Below, piece after piece: positions 28,587 to 38,938 of a stretch of DNA of 64,000 bases; positions within the stretch are counted from its first letter, which is position 1, and every line of letters begins with the position of its first letter. Made by a program: the position numbers and the translations under genes. The stretch covers positions 124,001 through 188,000 of the forward strand of contig JAGRKV010000034.1 of assembly GCA_020442165.1 (NCBI GenBank). The letters are read 5' to 3'. The DNA is from Hyphomicrobiaceae bacterium (lineage in GTDB: Bacteria; Pseudomonadota; Alphaproteobacteria; Rhizobiales; Hyphomicrobiaceae). The notes under the pieces are model-generated. The model made no database searches. It was not told the DNA's origin and saw nothing but the letters and a program-made list of their open reading frames with translations.

Positions 28587-28688
28587 TAAGCGCATTCGCT
28601 TTCATGGAAGCGGGAGCGCGCTCGATCTATGCACATTGTGCATGTTTTTCACGCTGAAGCGCTGCACACTTCAGCTGAACATGCGCTA
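28587..28688. repeat. dispersed two-hairpin repeat, copy A
   Basis: About 102 bp. Left module: AAGCGCATTCG... and GGGAGCGCGCTCG; right module: GTGCATGTTTTTCACGCTGAAG pairs in part with CTTCAGCTGAACATGC. The ACGCTGAAGC / CTTCAGCTGAACATGC halves recur at 41487-41590 and 61367-61473. It sits between two convergent genes and reaches the stop codon of the minus-strand gene, so it may also terminate transcription. Confidence 0.75.
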
Positions 28689-30191
28689 ATAGGCGTTCTT
28701 GGTCGTGACGAGCGAGATCGGTGTCGCTGCGATAATGTAGAGATCGAGAAGCAGTGACCAGTTGTCGATGTAGTAGAGGTCGTGCTCGACACGGCGGATC
28801 AGTTTTTCGTGGGTGTCGGTCTCTCCGCGCCAGCCATTGATCTGGGCCCAGCCCGTGACGCCGGGCTTCACACGGTGGCGGGCGAAGTAGCCTTGCACGA
28901 CCTCTTCATATAGATCGCGTTCAGCTTTTGCCTGGACTGCGTGCGGCCGTGGCCCTACGAGCGACATTTCTCCACGCAGGACGTTGAGCAATTGCGGCAG
29001 TTCGTCGAGGCTGGTGCGGCGGATGAAGCGTCCGACTGGCGTCACGCGGGGATCATCGCGAGTAACGAGCTTGGCGGCGGTTGCATCCGACATGTCGGTA
29101 TACATCGAGCGGAACTTGTAGACCTCGATCAGCTCGTTGTTGAAGCCATAACGCTTCTGACGGAACAGAACCGGGCCCTTGCTCGTAAGCTTCACCGCGA
29201 GTGCCACGCAAGCCATCACGGGGGCGGTGAGAACGATCAGCGCAAGACCGAGCAGGCGGTCTTCCAGGTTCTTGACCACGCGATCCCAATCGGACAACGG
29301 CTTGTCCATGACGGGCAGCATCGGCACTTTGCCAATGTATCGGTAGGAACTTGAATTGAGCCTGAGATCGGATCCCAGTGCCGAGACGCGGATGTCTATC
29401 TGCAAGGTGAAGAGCTGCCGCAGGATTGCGAGCAGGCGCTGCTCAGCGCGCTGGGGCACCGTGACGATGAGCAGGTCGACGCCTTCGTTGCGGCAGAACT
29501 GCGCAAGCTGCGCAAACGTGCCAAGGTGTGTCAGCTGGCCGGAGGCAGAGACGGCGCGATCGCCAGAGCGATCATCGAAGACGCCCAGGATCTGCAGGGC
29601 GCTGTTGCCTTCGCGCCGGAAAGCTTCGATCAGATCATCAGCGTCCTTGCCGCCACCGACGATCACCGTGCGGCGGACGAGACGGCCCGCCTGGGTGAGG
29701 TCGTCGACAACAGCGGATGCGGCCCAGCGGATAACAACGAGTGTAGCGGTGGACGTTGCCAGCCATTGCGCGAGTGTCAGGCGCGGGAGCAGGGCACTGC
29801 CTGACAGGTAGAAGGCGCCGCCCACAATCAGAAGAACGCCAGCCGCGGACAAGCAGACTTTGGCAATCTGCGGTGCCAGACGATTGAGTGAGGCGACCGA
29901 GTAGGACCATTGCGCCTTCAACGCGATCCCCACCAGCAGGGCGACGGCGATGGCAACCAGTGGCGCTACGCTGAGAGTCGTGGCGCCATGGGCGCGGAAC
30001 GCGGCGATGCCGGTGAGTGTGACGGCCGCGAAATCCGACAGCGCCACGGCCAGCAGAAGCTTGGGGCGGGAGACATTGCCACGGCTGTCGAGAAGGGGGG
30101 CGAACAGGCGCGTTGAGAAAGTTGCTGTGTGGTTCGGGTCGGTCGACACAGCAGCTTGTGGCAGGCGCACGGCCTCGGAGGATGACTTCAT
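28686..30191 (-). CDS. polyprenyl-phosphate sugar-1-phosphate transferase (exopolysaccharide initiation)
   Basis: 501 residues from the ATG at 30191. The N-terminal half has about four to five hydrophobic helices ([21 protein letters not shown] onward) and a CoA-binding-like Rossmann domain ([20 protein letters not shown]). The C-terminal domain is a bacterial sugar transferase: a re-entrant hydrophobic helix, [42 protein letters not shown] and PRPHA. It starts polysaccharide repeat units by loading hexose-1-phosphate on undecaprenyl phosphate (WbaP/ExoY/Gum D-like). A GTG at 30290 would add 33 residues. No polysaccharide cluster is near. Confidence 0.9.
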   Translation of the reverse strand: MKSSSEAVRLPQAAVSTDPNHTATFSTRLFAPLLDSRGNVSRPKLLLAVALSDFAAVTLTGIAAFRAHGATTLSVAPLVAIAVALLVGIALKAQWSYSVASLNRLAPQIAKVCLSAAGVLLIVGGAFYLSGSALLPRLTLAQWLATSTATLVVIRWAASAVVDDLTQAGRLVRRTVIVGGGKDADDLIEAFRREGNSALQILGVFDDRSGDRAVSASGQLTHLGTFAQLAQFCRNEGVDLLIVTVPQRAEQRLLAILRQLFTLQIDIRVSALGSDLRLNSSSYRYIGKVPMLPVMDKPLSDWDRVVKNLEDRLLGLALIVLTAPVMACVALAVKLTSKGPVLFRQKRYGFNNELIEVYKFRSMYTDMSDATAAKLVTRDDPRVTPVGRFIRRTSLDELPQLLNVLRGEMSLVGPRPHAVQAKAERDLYEEVVQGYFARHRVKPGVTGWAQINGWRGETDTHEKLIRRVEHDLYYIDNWSLLLDLYIIAATPISLVTTKNAY

Positions 30192-30665
30192 GGAATTTGC
30201 CCGCTGGAGATCGGAATTCGAGGGCGTCCAATTTGCTGCGAAGACCGTGATGGTTCGGTAAAGCCGGGCGCACAAATTCTCGCGAAACACTTATGTCCGG
30301 AGTTATCAAAGATGCTTCCATTCCGTTGGGAGGTGTTTCAATCCGGATCAGGCAGCAGCGTTCAGGTCATTCCGAGATGATAATGGTACTGCCGAACTGG
30401 CGGTCTGGTGCCGGGGCTCCTGGCAGCGCCGTACCGAGCCCACTATGGCCGTCGCGCGCGGCGGATTTGAGCTGGCGCCTTGCTTTCCCCGCCAACTTCG
30501 GCCATAAGGCGCGCATCCCACACGTGGTTCTTCGCGCCTGCCGGATTGAAAGCCCCGGCCGGTCGCTCCGGTGGGCGTTTGGTATTTCTGGATTTTAACA
30601 AGCCAGATCAATGCCTTCGCTCTCTCAGGGCCACGGAGGTTCAACCGGAAAAGGAAACCAAAACG
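30192..30665. promoter_or_regulatory. divergent intergenic region with rpsB leader
   Basis: About 470 bp between the glycosyltransferase start and rpsB. A weak candidate rpsB promoter is TTGCTT (30480-30485) and CATAAG (30503-30508), spacing 17, which would leave a leader of about 150 nt. The leader has a GC-rich imperfect hairpin around 30551-30578 (CCGG...CCGG inside GCCC...GGGC). Long rpsB leaders serve autogenous control by S2 in other bacteria; here that is only a possibility. AAGGAAACC (30651-30659) is the likely ribosome binding site. Confidence 0.35.
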
Positions 30666-31649
30666 ATGGCTCTGCCCACGTTCAATATGCGCCAGCTGCT
30701 GGAAGCTGGCGTTCACTTTGGCCACCAGGCTCACCGCTGGAACCCCAAGATGGCGTCGTTCATCTTCGGTGCCCGCAACAACATCCACATCATCGATCTG
30801 ACCCAGACGACGCCGATGCTGCATCAGGCGCTGGTCAAGATTTCCGATACCGTCGCCGGTGGCGGCCGGGTGCTGTTCGTCGCAACCAAGCGCGCTGCTT
30901 CCGACTCGATTGCGGATGCCGCCAAGCGCTCGGCGCAGTACTACATCAATCACCGCTGGCTCGGCGGCATGCTGACCAACTGGAAGACGATCTCGCAGCG
31001 CATTCGTTATCTGCGCCAGCTCGACGACATCCTTGCCGATCCGCAGGGGCGCCCGAAGAAGGAGATCCTCAACCTGACGCGCGAGCGCGACAAGCTCAAC
31101 AAGGCGCTGGGCGGCATCAAGGACATGGGTGGCACGCCCGACCTGTTGTTCGTGATTGACACCAATCGCGAGGGCAATGCGATCCGCGATGCCAAGAAGC
31201 TTGGTATTCCGATCGTCGCCATCGTCGACACCAACTGCGATCCCGATGGCATCGATTTCCCGATCCCGGGCAACGACGATGCCGGCCGCGCCATCACGCT
31301 CTATTGTGACCTTATCGCGCGTGCCGCAATCGACGGTCTTGAGCGCAGCCAGCAGTCCGCTGGCGTGGATCTGGGTGCTGCTGAAAAGCCGATCGCCGAG
31401 GCGCTGCCTTCGTTCCGTGGCATCGAGGCGCCGCGCGGCGAGGCCGACGACCTGAAGCGTATCCCGGGCATCACCGGCAAGATCGAGCAGAAGCTCAACG
31501 ATGCCGGCGTGTTCCACTACTGGCAGATCGCGGATCTGGATGCCGAGCAGACGGCAGCGCTCGATGCGCGGTTGCGGCTGAAGGGACAGATCGCAGCAGA
31601 GAACTGGCAGGTTGAGGCCAAGAAGCTGGTCGACGCCACCGCGGCCTGA
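30666..31649 (+). CDS. rpsB: 30S ribosomal protein S2 with C-terminal HhH-like extension
   Basis: 327 residues. The S2 body (1 to about 230) shows [20 protein letters not shown], the zinc-free form, [10 protein letters not shown] and [12 protein letters not shown]. Beyond this a roughly 90-residue extension contains [21 protein letters not shown] (261-281), a helix-hairpin-helix-like unit similar to extensions known on S2 and L21 in Hyphomicrobiales, and ends in [18 protein letters not shown]. coli S2 is about 240 residues. ATG at 30666 chosen because the motif MALPTFNM is the family start. tsf follows after 143 bp. Confidence 0.97.
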   Translation: MALPTFNMRQLLEAGVHFGHQAHRWNPKMASFIFGARNNIHIIDLTQTTPMLHQALVKISDTVAGGGRVLFVATKRAASDSIADAAKRSAQYYINHRWLGGMLTNWKTISQRIRYLRQLDDILADPQGRPKKEILNLTRERDKLNKALGGIKDMGGTPDLLFVIDTNREGNAIRDAKKLGIPIVAIVDTNCDPDGIDFPIPGNDDAGRAITLYCDLIARAAIDGLERSQQSAGVDLGAAEKPIAEALPSFRGIEAPRGEADDLKRIPGITGKIEQKLNDAGVFHYWQIADLDAEQTAALDARLRLKGQIAAENWQVEAKKLVDATAA

Positions 31650-31792
31650 TATCGGGCCGCCGCAAGCGCGAGCGATTGTTTGCGCTCCTGGACCATGACG
31701 ACGACGGCAGGGGCAATCCGGTCCCTGCTGTAGTGTCGCATACACGTCGCGGATCGCCGCTATGCATGCGACCGCCAACAGATGGAATTCCC

Positions 31793-32716
31793 ATGACCCA
31801 GATTTCCGCATCCCTCGTCAAAGAGCTGCGCGAGCGCACCGGCGCCGGCATGATGGACTGCAAGAAAGCTCTGACTGAAAACAACGGCGACATCGAAGCT
31901 GCAATCGACTGGCTGCGCGCCAAGGGCTTGTCGAAGGCTGCGAAAAAGGCCGGTCGCGTTGCGGCCGAAGGGCTTGTCGGTATCGTCACGAAAGGCGCGG
32001 CGGGTGCGCTTGTCGAGGTCAACTCGGAAACCGACTTTGTCGCCCGCAACGAACAGTTCCAGAAGATGGTCGCTGGGATCGCCACGCTTGCATCCGAGGC
32101 CGACGGGGATGTCGCCAAGCTCAATGCAATGACCTTCCCAGGTTCGTCGCAGACGGTCGAGGCCTACATCACCGACATGATCGCCACCATCGGCGAGAAC
32201 ATGACGCTGCGCCGGACGGCCGCGCTGTCCGTGCCGAAGGGTGTGGTTTCAAGTTACATGCACAATCCGGTTGCCGATGGCCTTGGCAAGATCGGCGTGC
32301 TGGTGGCGCTGGAGAGCGATGGCAAGGCTGATGCTCTGGCCGCGATCGGTCGTCAGGTCGCCATGCATGTCGCCGCGACCAAGCCCATCGCGCTCAACAT
32401 CGAGGGCGTTCCCGCCGATGTTCTGGAGCGTGAGAAGGGTATCCTCGCTGAAAAGAACCAGGGCAAGAAGCCGGAGGTTCTGGAGAAGATCTTCCAGTCG
32501 AGCCTCAAGAGCTTTGCCAAGGAGAACTGCCTCGTCGATCAGCCGAGCATCTTCGATACGTCCAAGACCGTCGCGCAGATGGTGAAAGAGGCGGAAAAGG
32601 ATGCTGGCGGCGCGATCACGCTCAAGGGCTTCGCGTTCTATGTTCTGGGCGAAGGAATCGACAAGGGCGAGGGTGATGATTTCGCCGCCGAAGTGGCCAA
32701 GATGTCGGGCGGCTAG
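31793..32716 (+). CDS. tsf: elongation factor Ts
   Basis: 307 residues; the nucleotide-exchange factor of EF-Tu. The N-terminal UBA-like domain [20 protein letters not shown] and core [10 protein letters not shown] plus [12 protein letters not shown] are diagnostic. Length is normal. Start ATG 31793 gives MTQISASLV. Co-transcription with rpsB is usual; the 143-bp gap has a small hairpin but no convincing terminator. A perfect palindromic terminator follows at 32741. Confidence 0.98.
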   Translation: MTQISASLVKELRERTGAGMMDCKKALTENNGDIEAAIDWLRAKGLSKAAKKAGRVAAEGLVGIVTKGAAGALVEVNSETDFVARNEQFQKMVAGIATLASEADGDVAKLNAMTFPGSSQTVEAYITDMIATIGENMTLRRTAALSVPKGVVSSYMHNPVADGLGKIGVLVALESDGKADALAAIGRQVAMHVAATKPIALNIEGVPADVLEREKGILAEKNQGKKPEVLEKIFQSSLKSFAKENCLVDQPSIFDTSKTVAQMVKEAEKDAGGAITLKGFAFYVLGEGIDKGEGDDFAAEVAKMSGG

Positions 32717-32740
32717 GCTCTGTCAACGCTGTGGATCTTT

Positions 32741-32772
32741 AAACGGCCGGTCAATATTGACCGGCCGTTTTT
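32741..32772. terminator. perfect 30-bp palindromic terminator after tsf
   Basis: AAACGGCCGGTCAAT (32741-32755) is followed directly by its exact reverse complement ATTGACCGGCCGTTT (32756-32770) and two further T. In RNA it forms a GC-rich stem with a tight turn and a T-tract, ending the rpsB-tsf unit and separating it from pyrH. Confidence 0.88.
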
Positions 32773-32921
32773 CGTGGCCTTCCGTTTGGTGTCGTTATTG
32801 ACGGTGCAGTTTCAGCGGAACTGGGAGTGCCAAACCTGCGCGATTTGGGGTATGGCAGCGGGCGGGCGACGCAGAACAATGATCTTCTGCGGTGCCTGCA
32901 GTGTGCCCAGGGAGGGGAATG

Positions 32922-33647
32922 ATGGCCGCATCACATGGACCGCTCAAATACAAGCGCCTGTTGCTGAAGCTCTCTGGCGAGGCGCTGATGGGCCAGTCCG
33001 GCTACGGCATCGACATGGCGGTCGTGGATCGGCTTGCCGCCGACGTTCAGCAGGCTGTCGCGGCGGGCGCGGAAATCGCGGTCGTGATTGGCGGCGGCAA
33101 TATCTTCCGCGGTCTGCAAGGTGCCGCCAAGGGCATGGAGCGGGCAACGGCGGACTATATGGGCATGCTGGCAACGGTCATGAATTCGCTGGCCTTCCAG
33201 GGCGCGCTTGAGAAGCTGAAGGTGCCTTCGCGGGTACAATCTGCCATTCCGATGCCGACGGTCTGCGAGAGTTATGTTCGGCCTAAAGCCTTGCATCACT
33301 TGAGGAAAGGCCGGGTTGTCATTTTCGCGGCAGGAACCGGCAATCCGTTTTTCACCACGGATACGGCGGCGACACTGCGGGCCATTGAGACCAACTGCGA
33401 TGCGGTTGCGAAAGCGACGCAAGTCGATGGCGTCTATTCCGCTGATCCACGCAAGGATCCGTCGGCGACGCGCTATGACACGCTGGGTTATTCAGACGTG
33501 CTTGCCCGCAACCTGCAGGTTATGGATGGTGCCGCAATCGCGCTTGCCCGCGACAATCAACTTCCGGTAATTGTGTTCTCGATTGCGGAATCGGGAAATC
33601 TCCTCAAGGTCTTGCGGGGAGAGGCACGCGCCACGGTGGTGTCCTGA
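32922..33647 (+). CDS. pyrH: UMP kinase
   Basis: 241 residues; phosphorylates UMP to UDP. Amino-acid-kinase fold with [14 protein letters not shown] near the start, [11 protein letters not shown] (about 48-58), [12 protein letters not shown] and [12 protein letters not shown]. Both ATG 32919 and 32922 follow GGAGGGG (32911-32917); the second has better spacing. First gene of the pyrH-frr-uppS-cdsA-dxr-rseP-bamA-lpx run. Confidence 0.97.
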   Translation: MAASHGPLKYKRLLLKLSGEALMGQSGYGIDMAVVDRLAADVQQAVAAGAEIAVVIGGGNIFRGLQGAAKGMERATADYMGMLATVMNSLAFQGALEKLKVPSRVQSAIPMPTVCESYVRPKALHHLRKGRVVIFAAGTGNPFFTTDTAATLRAIETNCDAVAKATQVDGVYSADPRKDPSATRYDTLGYSDVLARNLQVMDGAAIALARDNQLPVIVFSIAESGNLLKVLRGEARATVVS

Positions 33648-33783
33648 GAGGGGCGCCGCCGGTGGCATTCATGTATTTGGCGGTCGATGGGATGCCGCCG
33701 TCTCCAGTCCTCGCTGCCGAGAAGCGCGACGCGATAGGCGCGCGGATCATCAGGCGGCGTGGCATTGAGTGAAAGGAGTGATG

Positions 33784-34347
33784 ATGTCGTCGGGCAACTT
33801 CGACCTCAAGGAACTCGAAGAGCGGATGCGAGCGTCTATTGACGCGCTGAAACGCGAGTTCTCTGGCCTGCGTACCGGACGTGCGAGCGCGCATCTGCTG
33901 GATCCAATCCAGGTAACGGTTTACGGCTCCAAGATGCCGCTTAACCAGGTCGCCACCGTATCGGTGCCGGAGCCACGGATGATTACGGTTCAGGTCTGGG
34001 ACCGGTCCAACGTCTCCGCCGTCGAAAAGGGTATCCGCGAATCCAATCTCGGGCTCAACCCGGTGATCGACGGCACCATGATGCGGTTGCCGATCCCTGC
34101 TTTGACAGCGGAGCGCCGCCAGGAACTCATCAAGGTTGCGCACAAGTATGCTGAGCAGAGCCGCGTGGCGGTGCGGAATGTCCGCCGCGAAGGCATGGAC
34201 CTGCTCAAGAAACTCGAGAAAGATGGCGAGATGAGCCAGGACGAGCATAAAAAGAACTCGACCAAGGTTCAGGAACTGACCGACGCCTATGTGAAGGAAG
34301 TGGATCAGACGCTCCACGGCAAGGAAGCCGAGATCCAGAAGGTGTGA
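33784..34347 (+). CDS. frr: ribosome recycling factor
   Basis: 187 residues; splits post-termination ribosomes with EF-G. Signature [17 protein letters not shown] sequence ([19 protein letters not shown]) near 26-44, [23 protein letters not shown], and the coiled-coil arm with [24 protein letters not shown]. Starts GTG 33769, GTG 33778, ATG 33781 and ATG 33784 are all in frame; AAAGGAG (33771-33777) favours 33784. Confidence 0.97.
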   Translation: MSSGNFDLKELEERMRASIDALKREFSGLRTGRASAHLLDPIQVTVYGSKMPLNQVATVSVPEPRMITVQVWDRSNVSAVEKGIRESNLGLNPVIDGTMMRLPIPALTAERRQELIKVAHKYAEQSRVAVRNVRREGMDLLKKLEKDGEMSQDEHKKNSTKVQELTDAYVKEVDQTLHGKEAEIQKV

Positions 34348-34375
34348 TGTCCTGGCGCCCGATGCGCCCGTCGAT

Positions 34376-35176
34376 GTGACTGAACCGCCAGAGAGGCTGT
34401 CCGCGGTGACCGAACATCCCCAACCGACTATCTCGCCTGCGGGTTGTGCCATCGGCTCGACGGGTGACGTTCGGCACGTCGCGATCATCATGGACGGTAA
34501 CGGGCGCTGGGCCAAGGCGCGCGGCCTGCCGCGATCGGTCGGTCATCGCAAAGGGGTGGAGGCGGTGCGCCGGACCGTCGAGGCGGCCATCACGCTCGGT
34601 ATTCCCTATCTGACGATCTATTCGTTCTCTTCGGAGAACTGGTCGCGCCCGGCCGAGGAGATCGACGACCTGATGGGGCTGATGAAGCGCTTCATCCGTC
34701 GCGATCTGGCGGAACTTCACAAGGCTGGTGCACGTATCCTGGTGATCGGCGAACGGCACGGGGTCGATCCTGAGCTGATGGCGTTGATCGACGAAGCCGT
34801 GGAGTTGACGCGCCATAACACTGCGCTCAACCTGGTCATCGCTTTCAACTACGGCTCGCGCGTTGAAATTGCCCATGCCACGCGGGGCATCGTCGAGGAC
34901 GTGCTGGCCGGTCGCCTCAGCGCAGATGCGATTGACGTGGATCTGCTGTCGTCGCGGCTTGATACCGCCGGCATTCCCGATCCGGATCTTCTCATCAGGA
35001 CCAGCGGCGAGATGCGGCTATCGAATTTTCTCTTGTGGCAGTGTGCCTATACCGAGTTCGTATTCCTCGACACCTATTGGCCAGATTTCGGACAGGCAGA
35101 TCTCGAGGCCGCCATCTCAGCCTTTCGCGGACGCGACCGGCGCTTTGGCGGTTTGACGCGCCGATCGACGGGCTGA
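34376..35176 (+). CDS. uppS: undecaprenyl diphosphate synthase (isoprenyl transferase)
   Basis: 266 residues with a GTG start; cis-prenyltransferase that makes C55 undecaprenyl-PP for cell wall and polysaccharide assembly. [17 protein letters not shown] carries the catalytic Asp40 and diphosphate-binding residues; [11 protein letters not shown] and [18 protein letters not shown] are the other conserved regions. A later GTG at 34406 is possible because the first 30 residues are not conserved in character. 28 nt after frr, 10 nt before cdsA. Confidence 0.96.
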   Translation: MTEPPERLSAVTEHPQPTISPAGCAIGSTGDVRHVAIIMDGNGRWAKARGLPRSVGHRKGVEAVRRTVEAAITLGIPYLTIYSFSSENWSRPAEEIDDLMGLMKRFIRRDLAELHKAGARILVIGERHGVDPELMALIDEAVELTRHNTALNLVIAFNYGSRVEIAHATRGIVEDVLAGRLSADAIDVDLLSSRLDTAGIPDPDLLIRTSGEMRLSNFLLWQCAYTEFVFLDTYWPDFGQADLEAAISAFRGRDRRFGGLTRRSTG

Positions 35177-35186
35177 GGATGGGCGC

Positions 35187-36047
35187 ATGAGTGTCAATGA
35201 GCCAACAGAAGCCGCCGGCAGTCCGGTTCGCGCGAAATCATCATCAGATTTGAGACCGCGCCTCATCGCGGGCGCGGTCATGGCGGTGGTTGCGCTGGCG
35301 CTTGCCTATGCCGGGCCGAAGCCGTTCGCCGTGCTGGTTCTGGCTGTGGCGCTCATCATGTGTTGGGAGTGGGGAAAGGTCGTGCGCGGCGAAGAGTACG
35401 GCACCGCACTTGTCATTCATGTCTTGGCGGTCGCGGCGGCCGGGGTGCTGACGGCGATGGGCCATGCCGTGCTCGGTGTAGCTGCCGTTATCGTTGGCAC
35501 AATCGTTCTGCTGGTGATGCCGCTCGGTCAGCGGCGGCTCATGTCTGCTGCAGGTGTACTCTACGTCGGGTTGCCGACTATCGCCATGCTGTGGCTGCGC
35601 GGTGACGAGCCACTTGGTTTGTTGGCCGTGCTGTTCATGTTCGTCATCGTCTGGGGGTCTGACATCGGCGCATTCGCGGCCGGCCGGGGAATTGGTGGCC
35701 CGAAGTTGTGGCCGCGTGTTTCGCCCAACAAGACCTGGTCGGGGTTTGTTGGTGGATTGGCTGCGGCATTCGCAGGTGGCGCGCTGTTCTCGCTGCTGGT
35801 TCCAGGCGGTTCGAGCGTGACATTGGGTCTCACCGGATTGGTTCTGGCTATTGTCGCTCAGGCGGGAGACCTTGCTGAATCAGCACTAAAGCGTGGATTC
35901 GGCGTGAAGGACTCCAGTCAAATCATCCCAGGGCACGGTGGCGTGATGGACCGCGCCGATAGTATCGTTGCAGTCTCCGTGGCTGTGGCGATCATGGCGC
36001 TCATTGTCAAGGCGGGCTCGCCGGCGAGAGCGCTGCTTGGCGTATAG
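35187..36047 (+). CDS. cdsA: phosphatidate cytidylyltransferase
   Basis: 286 residues; makes CDP-diacylglycerol from phosphatidate and CTP in the inner membrane. About eight helices, GSDIGAFAAGRGIGGPKLWPRVSPNKTW in pieces, and the C-terminal signature KRGFGVKDSSQIIPGHGGVMDRADS with the conserved Asp pair. Between uppS and dxr as in most Proteobacteria. Confidence 0.95.
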   Translation: MSVNEPTEAAGSPVRAKSSSDLRPRLIAGAVMAVVALALAYAGPKPFAVLVLAVALIMCWEWGKVVRGEEYGTALVIHVLAVAAAGVLTAMGHAVLGVAAVIVGTIVLLVMPLGQRRLMSAAGVLYVGLPTIAMLWLRGDEPLGLLAVLFMFVIVWGSDIGAFAAGRGIGGPKLWPRVSPNKTWSGFVGGLAAAFAGGALFSLLVPGGSSVTLGLTGLVLAIVAQAGDLAESALKRGFGVKDSSQIIPGHGGVMDRADSIVAVSVAVAIMALIVKAGSPARALLGV

Positions 36048-36107
36048 CGCCCCGGTGTCGTCCGCTGACGGGCGACAGCAGTGCAGACAAGCGAGGCGGC
36101 AAGTTCA

Positions 36108-37355
36108 ATGGCGGCACGCGAACAGGTGGCACGCGCCGGGCGGGAAGCGGAGACGGCACCGGATCGATCCGGCGTTGACCCTGGTTCTCCCATTCGCCGT
36201 ATCAGCGTGCTCGGCGCGACAGGATCGATCGGCCAGAGTACGCTTGATCTGGTGGCACGCCACCGTGACCGCTTCCAGGTTGAGGCACTGACAGCGAACG
36301 CAGACGCCGCAAAGCTTGCTGACCTAGCGATCCGACACAACGCGCGATTGGCAGTTGTCGCTGATCCGTCGGCCTATGAAGCGCTTACCAGTGCCTTGGC
36401 TGGCACCGGGATTACCGCGGCGGCCGGTCCGCAGGGGCTGGAGGAGGCTGCTTCGCGGCCAGCGGATTGCGTGGTGGCGGCGATTGTGGGGGCAGCCGGC
36501 CTGGTGCCGACGCTTGCGGCGGTCCGCCAGGGTCGGCGCATAGCGCTTGCCAACAAGGAGTGTCTCGTCACCGCCGGCACGCTGTTCATGGCGGAGGTTG
36601 CTTCGTCCGGCGCAGAGTTGCTGCCGGTCGATTCTGAGCACTCAGCCGCGTTTCAGGCCATCGGGATGGCCGAGCCCGACGCGATAGAGCAGATCACGCT
36701 GACGGCCTCTGGCGGGCCTTTCCGCGCGTGGTCGCTTGAGCAGCTCAAGGCTGCCACGCCCGAGCAGGCGCTGCGCCATCCCAACTGGTCGATGGGTGCG
36801 AAGATCACGATCGATTCCGCGACGCTCATGAACAAGGGGCTGGAGCTGATCGAGGCCTATCACCTGTTTCCGGTCGAGGCGCATCAATTGTCCTGCGTGG
36901 TGCATCCGCAGTCGATCGTGCATTGCCTTGTCTCCTACCGCGACGGGTCCGTGCTGGCGCAGCTGTCTTCACCTGACATGCGCACACCGATTGCGCTGGC
37001 ACTGTCCTGGCCGCGCCGGATAGATGCGCCGACCAAGCGGCTCGACCTCGCCGCCATCGGCCAGCTTACCTTCGATGCCCCGGACGAAACCCGCTTTCCG
37101 GCGCTGGGTCTGGCGCGTGGCGTACTTGCGGCGGGGGGAGCCGCGCCAGCGGTGCTCAATGCGGCCAATGAGGTCGCGGTCGCCGCCTTTCTGGAGCGGC
37201 GAATCGGGTTTCTTGAAATTGCCCGCACGGTTGCCGAGTGTCTCGATGCGGCGCACGGGAAAGGGCTTTTGCGGGCGGCCGGCTCGATCGACGAGGTGCT
37301 TTCGATCGATCGCGAGGCGCGCGGGTTGGCACGATCGCTGCTTTCTGAAGGGTAA
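36108..37355 (+). CDS. dxr: 1-deoxy-D-xylulose 5-phosphate reductoisomerase
   Basis: About 415 residues; second step of the MEP isoprenoid pathway, NADPH dependent. ISVLGATGSIGQSTLDL (dinucleotide-binding, about 33-49), ALANKECLVTAG, LPVDSEHSAAFQ (metal ligand region), GGPFR and MGAKITIDSATLMNKGLE are diagnostic. ATG 36108 follows GAGGCGG; the frame is open to GTG 36081, giving 424 residues with a non-conserved leader. Confidence 0.96.
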   Translation: MAAREQVARAGREAETAPDRSGVDPGSPIRRISVLGATGSIGQSTLDLVARHRDRFQVEALTANADAAKLADLAIRHNARLAVVADPSAYEALTSALAGTGITAAAGPQGLEEAASRPADCVVAAIVGAAGLVPTLAAVRQGRRIALANKECLVTAGTLFMAEVASSGAELLPVDSEHSAAFQAIGMAEPDAIEQITLTASGGPFRAWSLEQLKAATPEQALRHPNWSMGAKITIDSATLMNKGLELIEAYHLFPVEAHQLSCVVHPQSIVHCLVSYRDGSVLAQLSSPDMRTPIALALSWPRRIDAPTKRLDLAAIGQLTFDAPDETRFPALGLARGVLAAGGAAPAVLNAANEVAVAAFLERRIGFLEIARTVAECLDAAHGKGLLRAAGSIDEVLSIDREARGLARSLLSEG

Positions 37356-37535
37356 CGGAGGCGAGCAGCCGCGCGATTCGGTGCGGTTCGTAGCGCTCTG
37401 TGACAGGCAGCTATTGACGTGACCGGTGTTAAGGCTCATTTCGAAGCACACAATCCCAGCGGGATGTGCCGGCGGCCGGTCAGACCACGCCAAACAGCGC
37501 CATGAATGGGCGGTAAGGACAAGGGTTAAACAGGC

Positions 37536-38675
37536 ATGACGGCAATTCTCGGCAGCTTACAGAACGCTTTCACGATTGCTGCGGCCTTCATATTCGTCCT
37601 CAGTGTGGTGGTGTTCTTTCATGAGCTCGGGCACTTCCTCGTCGCGCGCTGGTGCGGTGTAAAGGTCAAGGCCTTCTCTATCGGATTTGGCAAGGAAATC
37701 TGGGGCTTCAACGATAGCCACGGGACGCGCTGGCGGGTGGCCTGGCTGCCACTTGGCGGCTACGTCAAGTTCCTCGACGACGACAGCGCCGCGAGCACGC
37801 CTTCAGCCGATGCCTTGCGCAACATGACGGACGAAGAGCGTTCCGGTTCGTTCCATCTCAAGCCGGTTTGGCAGCGCGCGGCGGTCGTCGCGGCGGGCCC
37901 GATTGCCAATTTCATTCTCGCCATAGTGATTTTCTCTGCCAGCATCTCAACTTATGGCGTCAAAACGCTCGAACCACGGGTCGGGGCGGTGCTGGCGGGG
38001 TCGCCGGCAGAAATTGGCGGCGCGAAGTCCGGCGACATGGTTCTTGAAATCGAAGGCGAAAAGATCGAGGGCTTCAGGGACCTGCAGCGTATCGTTTCGA
38101 CGCATCCTGAGCAGGATCTCAAATTCCTGGTCGACAGGGGTGGCACGCAGCTGACGCTTACCATCAGGCCGCGCCTGACCGAGCATGACGATCCGATTTC
38201 AGGGAAGGTGAAAACACCGATCATCGGCATTCAAATCTCGCCGGATGCGGAGAGTGCGCATCGTGATGTGGGACCGGTCGAGGCAGTGAAACTTGCGGTT
38301 GCGCAGACATCCAACATTGTGACTGGCACTTTGGGGTTTTTCGTCGACCTTGCGCGCGGCCGGCAGAGTGCTGACCAGCTGGGTGGGCCAATCCGAATCG
38401 CCGAGGTGTCCGGTCAGGTGGCAAAGTTCGGTTTTCAGCCGCTGCTGCAATTGATTGGCGTGATCTCGGTCAGCATCGGGCTGCTCAATCTGTTCCCAAT
38501 TCCGCTGCTGGACGGTGGTCATCTGTTGTTTTACGCGGTCGAGGCTGTCCGTCGTCGTCCGCTATCGGAGCGCACCCAGGAAATCGGCTTTCGCATTGGC
38601 TTGGCGATCGTTCTGATGCTGATGTTTTTCGCCACGCTCAACGACTTGCCGATCCTCAAGAAATGGTTCTTCTGA
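37536..38675 (+). CDS. rseP: RIP metalloprotease RseP (site-2 protease)
   Basis: 379 residues, inner-membrane zinc protease that cuts transmembrane anti-sigma factors and signal-peptide remnants. HELGH at 29-33 in the first helix, a single PDZ-like domain around 140-220 (LAGSPAEIGGAKSGDMVLEIEG), and NLFPIPLLDGGHLLFY with the third zinc ligand Asp in the third helix. Gap of 180 bp to dxr without an obvious gene; bamA follows. Confidence 0.96.
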   Translation: MTAILGSLQNAFTIAAAFIFVLSVVVFFHELGHFLVARWCGVKVKAFSIGFGKEIWGFNDSHGTRWRVAWLPLGGYVKFLDDDSAASTPSADALRNMTDEERSGSFHLKPVWQRAAVVAAGPIANFILAIVIFSASISTYGVKTLEPRVGAVLAGSPAEIGGAKSGDMVLEIEGEKIEGFRDLQRIVSTHPEQDLKFLVDRGGTQLTLTIRPRLTEHDDPISGKVKTPIIGIQISPDAESAHRDVGPVEAVKLAVAQTSNIVTGTLGFFVDLARGRQSADQLGGPIRIAEVSGQVAKFGFQPLLQLIGVISVSIGLLNLFPIPLLDGGHLLFYAVEAVRRRPLSERTQEIGFRIGLAIVLMLMFFATLNDLPILKKWFF

Positions 38676-38938
38676 GCCTTCTTATTTTGTCCCCCGGTGG
38701 CGTATTCTTGCCACTTCCCCAGGCCTTACTGAATCGTTAAAACCATCAGGTCAACGAGGGGGTATTCCGTCCGCGATTCAGCACTTCAGGGGGTGCTGAA
38801 ACAGGGACGTAGACGGGATGCCATCATCGCGAGTGCCGAAAGACAATAACGACGGCAACTCGAGTGCGGGCCAACCGATGCCGACGGGGTCTGTTACTTA
38901 ATTTTGGGGGTCGGCAGCTACGAGGGCATACCTTGCGA
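38676..38938. other. rseP-bamA intergenic region
   Basis: 263 bp without a gene. It contains a perfect hairpin TTCAGCAC/GTGCTGAA at about 38778-38801 with no T-run, so probably regulatory or structural rather than a terminator. A GTG at 38864 opens the bamA frame early but lacks a good ribosome binding site. Confidence 0.4.
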
